Shown here: positions 24,408 through 32,559 of the stretch, one piece after another
Layout of the letters: the number at the start of each line of letters is the position of its first letter
Numbering within the stretch: position 1 is the stretch's first letter
Source of the DNA: Rhizobiaceae bacterium
GTDB lineage: Bacteria; Pseudomonadota; Alphaproteobacteria; Rhizobiales; Rhizobiaceae
Length of the DNA stretch: 64,000 nucleotides
NCBI GenBank assembly: GCA_017640615.1
Contig: JAEPQK010000001.1
Span: 744,001-808,000, forward strand
Direction of reading: 5' to 3'
Notes under the pieces: model-generated
Database searches by the model: none
Seen by the model: the letters and a program-made list of their open reading frames with translations, nothing else
Told to the model about the DNA's origin: nothing
Translations under genes and position numbers: made by a program

Positions 24408-25165
24408 ACGCATTCGCGCCAGACTTTGCGGGTGCTGAGATTTGCCCGTCGCAAAATTTCGGCGAGCGGCGCGACAATGCGTATATCGACGCGATCATTC
24501 TGCATTATACCGGCATGGCGAGCGGCGAGGCGGCGCAGGCCTGGCTGTGCAATCCCGACAGCCAGGTATCGTCGCATTACATCGTGCATGAGGACGGCCG
24601 GGTTGTGCAGATGGTGCGCGAGGCCGACCGCGCATGGCATGCGGGAAAGAGCTTCTGGGCCGGCGTCACCGACATCAATTCATGCTCGGTGGGCATCGAG
24701 ATTGTGAACCGGGGCCATGATCTCGGCTATGACGCGTTCCCGGATTCGCAGGTCGAAAGTGTCATCTCACTCACCCGCGACATTGTGACTCGTCACAATA
24801 TTTCGGGCGAGCGTGTGCTTGCTCACTCCGATGTTGCGCCTGGCCGCAAGATCGACCCTGGCGAAAAGTTCCCCTGGGGAAGGCTGGCATCAGCCGGCGT
24901 CGGCCACTGGGTGCCGCCGGAGCCGGCCGGTGAAGATCACGGGCTTTGCGAAGGTGATTCAGGCGAGGTGGTCAAGTCATTGCAAATGCTGCTTTTTCGC
25001 TACGGGTATGGCGTAGATACCGACGGCACCTTCGGCGAAAAGACGCGGATCGTGGTCGAGGCGTTTCAGCGTCATTTCCGGCCCGAGCGGGTTGATGGCA
25101 TCGCGGATCGCTCAACACTGGAGACGCTGTCACGGCTTCTGACGGCCTTGCCTGACGCTGCGTAA
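24392..25165 (+). CDS. AmpD-type N-acetylmuramoyl-L-alanine amidase
   Basis: A 257-residue zinc amidase that cuts the lactyl-amide bond between MurNAc (or anhydroMurNAc) and the peptide. The amidase_2 domain covers about residues 10-170: His38 in AIILHYTGM is the first zinc ligand, and LAHSDVAPGRKIDPGEKFPW supplies the second His and the Asp ligand. Residues about 190-255 are a peptidoglycan-binding domain (VVKSLQMLLFRYGYGVDTDG). No signal peptide, so it probably works in cytosolic cell-wall recycling. ATG 24392 overlaps the upstream gene by 16 bases; the GTG at 24404, overlapping by four, is an equally good start. Confidence 0.88.
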   Translation: MEIRVNAFAPDFAGAEICPSQNFGERRDNAYIDAIILHYTGMASGEAAQAWLCNPDSQVSSHYIVHEDGRVVQMVREADRAWHAGKSFWAGVTDINSCSVGIEIVNRGHDLGYDAFPDSQVESVISLTRDIVTRHNISGERVLAHSDVAPGRKIDPGEKFPWGRLASAGVGHWVPPEPAGEDHGLCEGDSGEVVKSLQMLLFRYGYGVDTDGTFGEKTRIVVEAFQRHFRPERVDGIADRSTLETLSRLLTALPDAA

Positions 25166-25349
25166 CAAATCAGCGTATCGCCACGCTCGGTAACAATCAG
25201 TCATCTTTTTTGATGGAACCCGCCCTTTTTGGCGCCCGATTTGGGCGACATGCGGCGCGCACCCGAATGCGGGCGTGACCCAGAGCGTCGCCCGTCCAGT
25301 GCAATCGCGCCTCCCCTCCCAGAGGCCACGAACTCAAGAAAAGACACAT

Positions 25350-25949
25350 ATGAACCGACTGACTTTTGCAGCGGCAGCGCTTGCCGCCGCAGTGGTGAGC
25401 TTTGGCGCGAACGCGTCCGAGCAGGACATGCAGCCCGAGGGCACGAAGTGCTATCTGCTCGGCTGCTTCGACAAGGATGGCAAGCGGGTGGACGCTCCGG
25501 CCGCTGCTTCCACGACGACGAAGATGAAAGCGAAGAAAGTTGCGGCGAAGTCGACCAGCAAGGCGGCAGCGACCAACAGCAATTACTCCTCCATCATCAC
25601 CAAACACGCGACCGCCAATGGCGTTCCGGTGAACCTCGCGCATGCGGTTATCCGCATCGAGAGCAATTTCCGCGCAAATGCACGCGGCCGCGCGGGCGAG
25701 GTAGGGCTGATGCAGATAAAGCCGGCGACTGCCCGCGCCATGGGCTATAGCGGATCGATCAAGGGGCTTTACAATCCCGAAACCAACATCAAATACGGCA
25801 TGAAGTATCTCGGTCAGGCGCGTAAGCTGGGTGACGGCTCAGTGTGCGGCACGATCCTGAAGTACAATGCCGGCCACGGCGCCAAGCGCATGAACCGCAT
25901 TTCGGCTGCGTATTGCAGCAAGGTGAAGAAGCATCTCGGCCTGAGCTGA
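25350..25949 (+). CDS. Secreted SLT-domain lytic transglycosylase, paralogue 1
   Basis: A 199-residue protein with a signal peptide ending FGANA|SE, a short KCYLLGCFDKDGKR cysteine motif, a Lys/Ala-rich linker, and from about residue 80 a compact SLT domain: AHAVIRIESNFRANARGR with the catalytic Glu, GEVGLMQIKPATARAMGY, NPETNIKYGMKYLGQA and LKYNAGHGAKRMN. It cleaves peptidoglycan in the periplasm. The ATG at 25350 begins the signal peptide; the frame is open upstream but not conserved. The protein and part of its leader are duplicated in the next gene. The 184-bp leader contains the GCGCCCGATTT block shared with that gene. Confidence 0.88.
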   Translation: MNRLTFAAAALAAAVVSFGANASEQDMQPEGTKCYLLGCFDKDGKRVDAPAAASTTTKMKAKKVAAKSTSKAAATNSNYSSIITKHATANGVPVNLAHAVIRIESNFRANARGRAGEVGLMQIKPATARAMGYSGSIKGLYNPETNIKYGMKYLGQARKLGDGSVCGTILKYNAGHGAKRMNRISAAYCSKVKKHLGLS

Positions 25950-25966
25950 GGCTTCAGTGCGTTTCA

Positions 25967-25998
25967 CTTCGCTGGCGGGAACTGTCCTGCCGGCGAAG
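25967..25998 (+). terminator. Hairpin after the first transglycosylase gene
   Basis: A 14-bp stem allowing two G-T pairs (CTTCGCTGGCGGGA against TCCTGCCGGCGAAG) around ACTG, 18 bases after the stop codon, followed by a short T-rich stretch. It suggests that the two transglycosylase genes are transcribed separately. Confidence 0.55.
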
Positions 25999-26180
25999 TT
26001 TGTGGATAAGCTTGAACTGTTACATTTTGAAACAATTTTTGATCACATTTGCTCTTTTTGCGCCCGATTTGCCGGGTTAGTGCGCCGCGTCTCCCAAGAC
26101 CATTAACTCTCCTGAGTAACAAACCGACCGTTTGGCGTGTGCGATTGAGCCGCCGGTCCACGAACGCGATTTGAACGATC

Positions 26181-26804
26181 ATGACCTTGAACATTTACCG
26201 CGCGACGGTTTTCGTCGCCGCAGTGATGCTTGCAATTTCGGCCCTTAGCCAGATGGGCCAGCAGGCCGTGCTGAGCGCAGAAGCTGCGACGACCGACATC
26301 GAGATCAAATGCCGGCTGCTTGGCTGCTTCGATGGCGAAGGCAACCGCATCGACACGATCACAACCGGTTCGATCGGAACCAAGGCGCGCGACGAAGTCG
26401 CAGAGGATAATCTGAAGCGCAGCGCGAAAGCCGTGAACATCGGCGAGATCATTGCCCGCCATGCGCGCGCCAATGGCGTGCCGCTGGAGCTGGCGCATGC
26501 GATCGTGTGGGCCGAGAGCAGCTACCGTCCGCATGTGCGCGGTGCTGCCGGTGAGGTAGGGCTGATGCAGATCATGCCGGCCACCGCCGAGCTGATGGGC
26601 TATCGCGGCTCGATCAAGAAGCTCTTCCATCCCGAGACGAACATCAAATACGGGATGAAATATCTGGGCGGCGCCCGCAAGCGCGGCGACGGCACGATTT
26701 GCGGTACGATCCTGAAATACAATGCCGGCCATGGCGCCAAGCGCATGAACCCGATCTCGGCCGCTTACTGCAAGAAGGTCGAGAAGCATCTCGGCGTGAG
26801 CTAG
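26181..26804 (+). CDS. Secreted SLT-domain lytic transglycosylase, paralogue 2
   Basis: A 207-residue homologue of the preceding gene with the same plan: an N-terminal membrane/signal segment, KCRLLGCFDGEGNRI, a linker, then the SLT domain with HAIVWAESSYRPHVRGAAGE, GLMQIMPATAELMGY, NIKYGMKYLGGARKRGDG and LKYNAGHGAKRMN. The catalytic Glu (AESSY) and the two cysteines are kept. The linker has diverged (TTGSIGTKARDEVAEDNL), so the duplication is not recent. Its stop codon abuts copy B of the dispersed repeat. Confidence 0.88.
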   Translation: MTLNIYRATVFVAAVMLAISALSQMGQQAVLSAEAATTDIEIKCRLLGCFDGEGNRIDTITTGSIGTKARDEVAEDNLKRSAKAVNIGEIIARHARANGVPLELAHAIVWAESSYRPHVRGAAGEVGLMQIMPATAELMGYRGSIKKLFHPETNIKYGMKYLGGARKRGDGTICGTILKYNAGHGAKRMNPISAAYCKKVEKHLGVS

Positions 26805-26946
26805 GGCGTATCGATATTCACGCCAGGACGGGCTGCAAATGGCGGTTTCTGCGCTTCCGGTGCTCACGTACCAGTATGTACGCTCCGCTCCGGTTCTCGA
26901 AATCCACGATTTTCGCTTCGCCCTGACCTGAATCTCAACACGCCCT
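26804..26946. repeat. Dispersed intergenic repeat, copy B (about 143 bp)
   Basis: Second copy of the element at 14474-14615. The terminal inverted repeat is clearer here: AGGGCGTATCGATATTCA at one end and the complement of AGGGCGTGTTGAGATTCA at the other, 15 of 18 matching. As with copy A it begins at the stop codon of the upstream gene. It separates the transglycosylase gene from rnpB. Confidence 0.88.
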
Positions 26947-26963
26947 AAGTCGTCGACAAGCCA

Positions 26964-26992
26964 TTGCGCTGACGCGCATAAATCTCTTTATA
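26964..26992 (+). promoter_or_regulatory. Candidate rnpB promoter
   Basis: TTGCGC at 26964-26969 and TTTATA at 26987-26992 are separated by 17 bp and would start transcription within a few bases of the first base of the RNase P RNA P1 stem at 27001. Boxes are imperfect; the position is the main support. Confidence 0.45.
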
Positions 26993-27000
26993 CGGTTTGC

Positions 27001-27420
27001 CAGTCGGCCGGGCGGCCGCTCCGTTTCCGCGAGGATGCGGGGAGGAAAGTCCGGGCTCCACGGAAGAACGGTGCCGGATAATTTCCGGCGAGGGCAACCT
27101 CAGGGAAAGTGCCACAGAAAGGAAACCGCCCCGCCTGCAAATCGGCTTCGTCTGATGGCCGGGCCGATTTGCCGGCGGGGTAAGGGTGAAAGGGTGGGGT
27201 AAGAGCCCACCGCGCGGACGGCAACGGACGCGGCAAGGTAAACCCCACCGGGAGCAAGACCAAATAGGGATGGCGCGAAGGGCGACCTTCAGGCGTTTCC
27301 GGCCGAGCCATCCGGGTTGGTTGCTTGAGGCGGATGGCAACATCCGTCCCAGAGGAATGGCCGCCACGTGCCGCGCCGCAAAGCGCGGGGCTATACAGAA
27401 CCCGGCTTACAGGCCGGCTG
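27001..27420 (+). ncRNA. rnpB: RNase P RNA, class A
   Basis: The catalytic RNA that trims 5' leaders from tRNA precursors. The conserved cores are all present: GAGGAAAGTCCGGGCTCC at 27042-27059, ACAGAAAGGAAACCGCC near 27114, GGTAAACCCCACC with GAGCAAGACCAAATAGG near 27236-27270, AGAGGAATGGCCGCC near 27351 and ACAGAACCCGGCTTACAGG near 27395. The ends pair as P1: CAGTCGGCC at 27001-27009 with GGCCGGCTG at 27412-27420, which sets the boundaries to within a few bases. The length of about 420 nt is normal for alphaproteobacteria. Confidence 0.97.
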
Positions 27421-27437
27421 GCAATTTCATCTTCAGA

Positions 27438-28547
27438 TCAAAGCGTATCGAGCGCTTCCGCGATTGCCGCCCAGAGAGGTGCGGGCGGTTCGCAGCCTAC
27501 GGAGAGCCGCACAAATCCGGACGCGACTTCATCGCCCCAGCGGGCGCGCCGCTCGGCGGAGCTGTGCAACCCGCCGAATGACGTTGCCGGAACGATGAAC
27601 TTGCAGCGGTCGATGAATGCTTCGGCGGTGTCGGCATCCTTCAGCGTCAGCCCTATCAGAAATCCGAAACGGTCCATCTGTGCGCGCGCAAGATTGTGCG
27701 AGGGGTCGTCGCCGAGGCCCGGATAACGCAGCGCGGACACCGCCTTGTGGTCGCGCAGGCGCGGCGCCAGCATTTCGGCATTGTCGCACATGCGGGAAAA
27801 ACGAACCTCCAGCGTCTCGATGCCGCGATGCACCTGCCACGCTTCGAACGGGCCGGGAATGGAGCCGGAGAGTTTTCGCCAATCGCGGATCGCGGCGAGT
27901 TGCTCGTCGTTGCGCGTGGTGACATGGCCGAACAGCGCGTCGGAATGCCCGTTCGCGGCTTTGGTGTCGGCCGAGACGACGATATCCGCGCCAAGGTCGA
28001 GCGGACGCTGGCCGAAAGGCGTCATGGTCGTATTGTCGGCGACAACGATGGCGCCCGCGGCCTTCGCGGCGCGGCTCACCGCTTCGAGATCGCAAATGTC
28101 GAGACCTGGATTGGACGGCGTTTCGGCAAAGACGATCCGGTAACCCTCGAAGCCGCCATCGAGGAAAGACGAGGTGGGCCGAAGATCGAATTGCAGGCCG
28201 AGTTTGGTCAGGAAGCGGTCGGCCAGCACGCGCGGCGTGTAGTAGCCGTCCGAGGGGAGCAGGATACGGTCGCCGCATTCGGCGAACGCGAGAAGTGATG
28301 CGGCGATGGCTGCCATGCCAGACGGGAACGCGACGCAGGCGGCATCTTCGAGCTGGCCCAGCAGTTCCTCCGTCGCTTCCCAGGTCGCATTGTCGAACCG
28401 CCCATATTGCCGGTGGCCCGCGGGGTCGCCGGGCAGGTGGTAAACCGACGTCATGTCGAGCGGCAGCGATACCGGATCGCCTTTGGAGAGGCGCGCCTGA
28501 CGCGTATGCAGCAGAGCCGCTGCGCGATCCATCATCTCGTCTGACAT
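27438..28547 (-). CDS. Cys/Met-metabolism PLP enzyme (cystathionine gamma-lyase-like)
   Basis: A 369-residue fold-type I enzyme of the Cys_Met_Meta_PP family, which performs beta/gamma elimination or replacement on cystathionine, homocysteine or O-acyl-homoserine. Visible features: the N-terminal PLDMTSVYHLPG and YGRFDNATWEATEELLGQLE, CVAFPSGMAAIAASLLAF (phosphate loop), IVVADNTTMTPFGQRPLDLG and the PLP lysine in VVSADTKAANGHSD. The usual STTKY form around the lysine is altered to SADTKAANG. Start 28547 follows CGGAGA; a frame from 28565 adds six residues. It converges with rnpB. Confidence 0.85.
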   Translation of the reverse strand: MSDEMMDRAAALLHTRQARLSKGDPVSLPLDMTSVYHLPGDPAGHRQYGRFDNATWEATEELLGQLEDAACVAFPSGMAAIAASLLAFAECGDRILLPSDGYYTPRVLADRFLTKLGLQFDLRPTSSFLDGGFEGYRIVFAETPSNPGLDICDLEAVSRAAKAAGAIVVADNTTMTPFGQRPLDLGADIVVSADTKAANGHSDALFGHVTTRNDEQLAAIRDWRKLSGSIPGPFEAWQVHRGIETLEVRFSRMCDNAEMLAPRLRDHKAVSALRYPGLGDDPSHNLARAQMDRFGFLIGLTLKDADTAEAFIDRCKFIVPATSFGGLHSSAERRARWGDEVASGFVRLSVGCEPPAPLWAAIAEALDTL

Positions 28548-28649
28548 ACCGGTCTCCGGTTGCATGAAATCCCGGGCAAGGGTTAGCCAGCGGCGGGCCG
28601 CGGAACAAGTGCGTTTTCATTGTGCCAGCGCGGCTGAAAGCAGGGCGGT

Positions 28650-28666
28650 CCTAACGTTTTGTTAGG
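28650..28666. promoter_or_regulatory. Inverted repeat / CtrA-like site upstream of mraZ
   Basis: CCTAAC-GTTTT-GTTAGG is a perfect 6-bp dyad that also reads as CTAA-N7-TTAG, a 6/8 match to the CtrA recognition pattern TTAA-N7-TTAA; GTTAACG follows at once. The interval 28548-28929 (382 bp) between the PLP-enzyme gene and mraZ has no gene; besides this dyad and the MraZ-like boxes at 28732-28756, nothing is seen. Confidence 0.35.
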
Positions 28667-28731
28667 GTTAACGAGACATAAAGAAACCCGATCTTCCATT
28701 CGCCCGAAATGGGCGCCTTTGTGGGGCTGTG

Positions 28732-28756
28732 TCCCGTTGACGCCCATATCAGCCCA
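28732..28756 (-). promoter_or_regulatory. Candidate MraZ boxes
   Basis: On the minus strand TGGGC, TGGGC and CGGGA occur with exactly five bases between them (10-bp period), about 175-200 bp before the mraZ start. MraZ represses its own operon in E. coli through three TGGGN repeats with 5-base spacers. Here the boxes run on the strand opposite to mraZ, which weakens the case. Confidence 0.4.
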
Positions 28757-28929
28757 TGGTACTCCTCAAATCCAGTCAGAGCGACGATCCGAAATCCGGT
28801 GGAAAATGCTTCCACCCGGCCGTGCATATCGCGGCCGGCGCCAGCCGATTTCGACCTGCCCGGTAACGGGGCAAGAGATCGGGCGCGCAGGCGCGAGCGA
28901 GGACATGACGAGGGGAACGGCGGATCACG

Positions 28930-29412
28930 GTGTCGAATTCAGCCATGGGCCGGTTTCTGTCGAGCGCGACCAACAGGATCGACGCGAAGGGTCGCGTTTC
29001 GGTTCCGGCCGCGTTTCGCTCCATCATCCAGGCGCGCGGCTATGGCGAGCTCTATCTGCTTCGGTCGCTGGATACGCCGTCGATGGACGTCGGCGGGCCG
29101 GACCTTCTGGATGCGTTCGAGAAGCGCCTCGCGGAGGAGGACCCGTTTCTGCAGACTGCGGACGATATGTCCTTTCTCTACTACGGCGATGGCGCATTCC
29201 TGAAGCTCGATCAGGATGGGCGTATCACCATGACGGACTTCATCCGCGAGCATACGGGCATCGCCGGCGAAGTCGCGTTTCTGGGGCGCGGCCACTACTT
29301 CCAGATATGGGAGCCGAAACAGCTCGCAGGCCACGCCGCGCAGGCGCGCGAAAGGCTGCGGCAGCTCAAACGCACACGATCAGGCAGCATACGGACTGGG
29401 GAAGTGGAATGA
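28930..29412 (+). CDS. mraZ: MraZ, transcriptional regulator of the dcw cluster
   Basis: A 160-residue protein with two SpoVT/AbrB-like swapped-hairpin domains: [20 protein letters not shown] at the N terminus and [20 protein letters not shown] in the second half, followed by [13 protein letters not shown]. MraZ forms ring oligomers and controls the mra promoter. The GTG at 28930 has GGCGGA upstream; an ATG five codons later would give the more usual MGRFLS start and cannot be excluded. Its final four bases overlap rsmH. Confidence 0.93.
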   Translation: MSNSAMGRFLSSATNRIDAKGRVSVPAAFRSIIQARGYGELYLLRSLDTPSMDVGGPDLLDAFEKRLAEEDPFLQTADDMSFLYYGDGAFLKLDQDGRITMTDFIREHTGIAGEVAFLGRGHYFQIWEPKQLAGHAAQARERLRQLKRTRSGSIRTGEVE

Positions 29413-30434
29413 TGGCGGGCCCCGGCGCGGATATCCACGCCGGTGGCGGACCGGCCCGCCACATTCCGGTCTTGCTGGACGAAGTGATTGCGGCGCTTCG
29501 CCCGGCGGCCGGGGAACTGATCCTCGACGGCACTTTCGGCGCCGGAGGCTATACGCGTGCAATTCTGGCAACCGGCGCTGACGTGATCGCGGTGGACCGC
29601 GATCCGAACGCAATCGCCGACGGGGCTGAACTGGTCGAGGCATCCGGCGGGCGCTTGAAGCTGGTCCACGGGGCCTTTGCGGAACTCGACGAACTTGCGG
29701 GTTGCGCGCTCGATGGCGTGGTGCTCGATATCGGCGTTTCCTCCATGCAACTCGACGAGGCTGAGCGCGGCTTTTCATTTCGCGCCGACGGGCCGCTCGA
29801 CATGCGCATGAGCGGGCAGGGCCTGAGCGCGGCAGATGTGGTCAACACATTCAAGGCCAACGATATTGCGCGCATTCTCGGCATCTACGGCGAGGAGCGG
29901 CAGGCGGGGCGCATTGCCCGCATGATCGAACGCAAGCGCGAAGAGCGGCCGTTCACGCGCACCGAGCAGCTGGCGCATGCCATCGAAGCCTTGCTGGGGC
30001 GCAACCCGAAAGACAAGATCGACCCGGCAACGCGCACGTTTCAGGCGCTGCGCATTTATGTGAATGACGAGCTTGGCCAGCTGGTGCTGGGGCTTCAGGC
30101 GGCGGAGCGCGCGCTGAAGCCCGGCGGACGGCTCGCCGTAGTGACTTTTCATTCGCTGGAGGACCGGATCGTGAAGCGGTTTTTCGCTGCACGTTCCGGC
30201 AAGGCCTCAGGTTCGCGGCATCAGCCGGCCGTCACGGCGGAGGCGGCACGGTTCGAGACGATTTCAAAGGCCATCGAGGCTTCGGACGCGGAGATTGCGC
30301 GCAATCCGCGCTCGCGCTCGGCCAAGTTGCGCTGGGCGGTGCGCACGGATGCGCCGGCACGCAAGAACCACGACGAACTGGACGCGGCGCGCATTGCCGG
30401 GCTGCCGGTTGCCAGCGAGGCGGAGGGCGCCTGA
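29409..30434 (+). CDS. rsmH: RsmH, 16S rRNA m4C1402 methyltransferase
   Basis: A 341-residue SAM enzyme (formerly MraW) that N4-methylates C1402 of 16S rRNA in the ribosomal P site. Seen: [15 protein letters not shown] at the N terminus, the SAM loop [44 protein letters not shown] then [24 protein letters not shown] and [16 protein letters not shown]. The ATG at 29409 overlaps the mraZ stop as ATGA. The frame is open far upstream, but that part is the shadow of mraZ. Confidence 0.95.
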   Translation: MMAGPGADIHAGGGPARHIPVLLDEVIAALRPAAGELILDGTFGAGGYTRAILATGADVIAVDRDPNAIADGAELVEASGGRLKLVHGAFAELDELAGCALDGVVLDIGVSSMQLDEAERGFSFRADGPLDMRMSGQGLSAADVVNTFKANDIARILGIYGEERQAGRIARMIERKREERPFTRTEQLAHAIEALLGRNPKDKIDPATRTFQALRIYVNDELGQLVLGLQAAERALKPGGRLAVVTFHSLEDRIVKRFFAARSGKASGSRHQPAVTAEAARFETISKAIEASDAEIARNPRSRSAKLRWAVRTDAPARKNHDELDAARIAGLPVASEAEGA

Positions 30435-30436
30435 TC

Positions 30437-30805
30437 ATGTTTCGCACAACCGACGTTATCCTAATCGGCGTGATGGTCGCAGCCGCTGGCATGACCTTCA
30501 AGATCAAATACGATGCCGAGCTGAAGCTCGAAGAGGTGCGCCGGCTCGAAGCCGAAATCCGCACCGAGCGCGACACCATCGACGTTCTCACGGCCGATCT
30601 CAGCGTGCTGACGCAGCCGTCGCGGCTGCAAAAACTCGTCGATGTCTACGCCGAGGAACTGAAGCTCAAGGGTGTCGATCCCGACCAGATCGGTTCGCTC
30701 TCCGATTTGCCGGAGACCCTGCGCCAGATCGGTGAAATCGTCTCCGCGCGACCGCCCGAAGACGCAGTCACCGACGACGTTCAAACCGGCGCGGTGTCGC
30801 AATGA
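30437..30805 (+). CDS. ftsL: FtsL-like division protein
   Basis: A 122-residue bitopic protein at the fixed ftsL position between rsmH and ftsI. Residues about 5-22 (TDVILIGVMVAAAGMTF) form the membrane helix, followed by a coiled-coil-forming stretch rich in Glu, Leu and Arg (ELKLEEVRRLEAEIRTERDT) and LTQPSRLQKLVDVYAEEL, the typical periplasmic FtsL pattern. FtsL with FtsB and FtsQ activates FtsWI. FtsL diverges strongly in sequence, so position carries much weight. It overlaps ftsI by four bases. Confidence 0.85.
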   Translation: MFRTTDVILIGVMVAAAGMTFKIKYDAELKLEEVRRLEAEIRTERDTIDVLTADLSVLTQPSRLQKLVDVYAEELKLKGVDPDQIGSLSDLPETLRQIGEIVSARPPEDAVTDDVQTGAVSQ

Positions 30806-32520
30806 TCGCGAAACGAATCAGGCAACTTTTCAGACGGGCGAAACCCAAAGCGCCTGAGGCAGGCATCGTGCTCGACGGCGCGCGCACGGGCAACGGGCGG
30901 GCGCGGAACCGCCTCGTCATGACGATCGGCGTGTTCGTGCTGCTTTATGGCGCGATCGCCGGGCGGCTGGTCTATCTCGGGTTTCAGGAGCCTGCCGATG
31001 GCAGTGGGCCGGCGTCGCACAACACAGCGTCGCGCCCCGATATCATCGACCGCAATGGCGAGTTGCTGGCGACCGACATCAAGACGTTCTCGCTGTTTGC
31101 AGAACCGCGCCGCATCGTGGATGCCGACGAGGCGATCGAGAAGCTCGTCACCGTTTTGCCTGACATCCAATATGAGCAGACCTATCACCGGCTGCGCACC
31201 GATGCCGGCTTCGTTTGGCTGCGGCGGCATCTTTCGCCGCGCCAGCAGGCGGAAATCATGGCGCTCGGCATTCCGGGCATCGGCTTCCGGGCCGAGAACC
31301 GGCGCTTCTACCCCGGCGGGCCGACGGCGGCACACATTATGGGGCTGGTCGATATCGACAACAAAGGCATCGCCGGCATCGAGAAGTTCATCGACTCGCT
31401 CGGCCTTGCCGACCTGCGCGAAATCGGGTTGGCCGACCGCGAGGCGCTGAAGCCCTTCCAGCTTTCGATCGATATCCGCGTGCAGCACATCCTGCATGAC
31501 GAGCTGACGCGGGCGATGGAGCGCTTCCAGACGATTGCTGCCGGCGGCGTTGTACTCGATGCGCGCACCGGCGAGGTGATCGCCATGGCATCGCTGCCGG
31601 ACTACGATCCCAACAACCCTGTCGACGCGCACAAGAAGGACCGCCTCAATCGCATGTCGGGCGGCGTGTTCGAGATGGGCTCGACCTTCAAGGGTTTCAC
31701 CACCGCGATGGCGCTGGACTCCGGCGCAGTGGATATCGACGACAACTTCGATGCCAGGCAGCCGCTCAGAGTGGGCAAGTTCACAATCAAAGACTTCCAC
31801 GGCAAAGGCCGTGTTCTGAGCGTGCCGGAGATTTTCATCTACTCGTCGAATATCGGCACCGCGCGCATGGCAGAGCAGATCCCGATCGAGCAGCACCAGG
31901 CGTTTTTCCGGCGCATTGGACTGCTCGACCGCATGACGACCGAGCTGCCGGAAGTGGCGACGCCGACCGGCCCCGAGGAATGGAAGCGCATCAACCGCAT
32001 CACCATCTCCTTCGGTCATGGCGTGGCAACGACGCCATTGCAGACCGCGGTCGCGGCGTCCGCGCTCGTAAACGGCGGCACGCTGATCGAGCCGACCTTC
32101 CTGCCGCGCACCGCATCGCAGGCGGCGGAGCAGGCCAAGGCGGTTCTCAGCCCGAAGACAAGCGCGGCGATGCGTTATCTCTTCCGGCTGAATGTCGAGA
32201 AAGGTTCCGGGCGGCGCGCGGACGTGCCCGGCTATTTCGTCGGCGGCAAAACAGGCACGGCGGAAAAGGTGGTCAATGGCCGCTATTCGACCGACAAGCG
32301 CTTCAACGCCTTTCTCTCGGCGTTTCCTGTGGACGATCCGCAATATGTCGTGCTGGTTATCCTCGACGAGCCGAAGCCCGAACAGCCCGGTATGGGCGCG
32401 ACTTCGGGCCTCAATACGGCGCCTGTCGTCTCCAATGTTGTGCGCCGTTCGGCCCCGCTGCTTGGCGTGATGCCGGAATTTGGCCATGAAAGTACAGCCC
32501 TGCTTGCGTCCACTCAGTGA
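30802..32520 (+). CDS. ftsI: FtsI (PBP3), septal peptidoglycan transpeptidase
   Basis: A 572-residue class B penicillin-binding protein. One N-terminal membrane helix (about residues 38-56), a pedestal domain with RPDIIDRNGELLATDI and RRFYPGGPTAAHIMGLVD, then the transpeptidase: Ser294 in GSTFK is the acyl-enzyme serine, S348-S-N350 the second motif and K483-T-G-T the third. It crosslinks strands polymerised by FtsW at the septum. Spacing and length are normal. Confidence 0.95.
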   Translation: MIAKRIRQLFRRAKPKAPEAGIVLDGARTGNGRARNRLVMTIGVFVLLYGAIAGRLVYLGFQEPADGSGPASHNTASRPDIIDRNGELLATDIKTFSLFAEPRRIVDADEAIEKLVTVLPDIQYEQTYHRLRTDAGFVWLRRHLSPRQQAEIMALGIPGIGFRAENRRFYPGGPTAAHIMGLVDIDNKGIAGIEKFIDSLGLADLREIGLADREALKPFQLSIDIRVQHILHDELTRAMERFQTIAAGGVVLDARTGEVIAMASLPDYDPNNPVDAHKKDRLNRMSGGVFEMGSTFKGFTTAMALDSGAVDIDDNFDARQPLRVGKFTIKDFHGKGRVLSVPEIFIYSSNIGTARMAEQIPIEQHQAFFRRIGLLDRMTTELPEVATPTGPEEWKRINRITISFGHGVATTPLQTAVAASALVNGGTLIEPTFLPRTASQAAEQAKAVLSPKTSAAMRYLFRLNVEKGSGRRADVPGYFVGGKTGTAEKVVNGRYSTDKRFNAFLSAFPVDDPQYVVLVILDEPKPEQPGMGATSGLNTAPVVSNVVRRSAPLLGVMPEFGHESTALLASTQ

Positions 32521-32559
32521 ATCCTCCAGCGCGAGGGGGCAGCGGACGGTACTGACATT

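Noticed and set aside
28659..29408. 250-codon N-terminal extension of rsmH
   Set aside because: It covers the mraZ gene in a different frame; RsmH homologues begin at the HIPVLLDEV region just after 29409.
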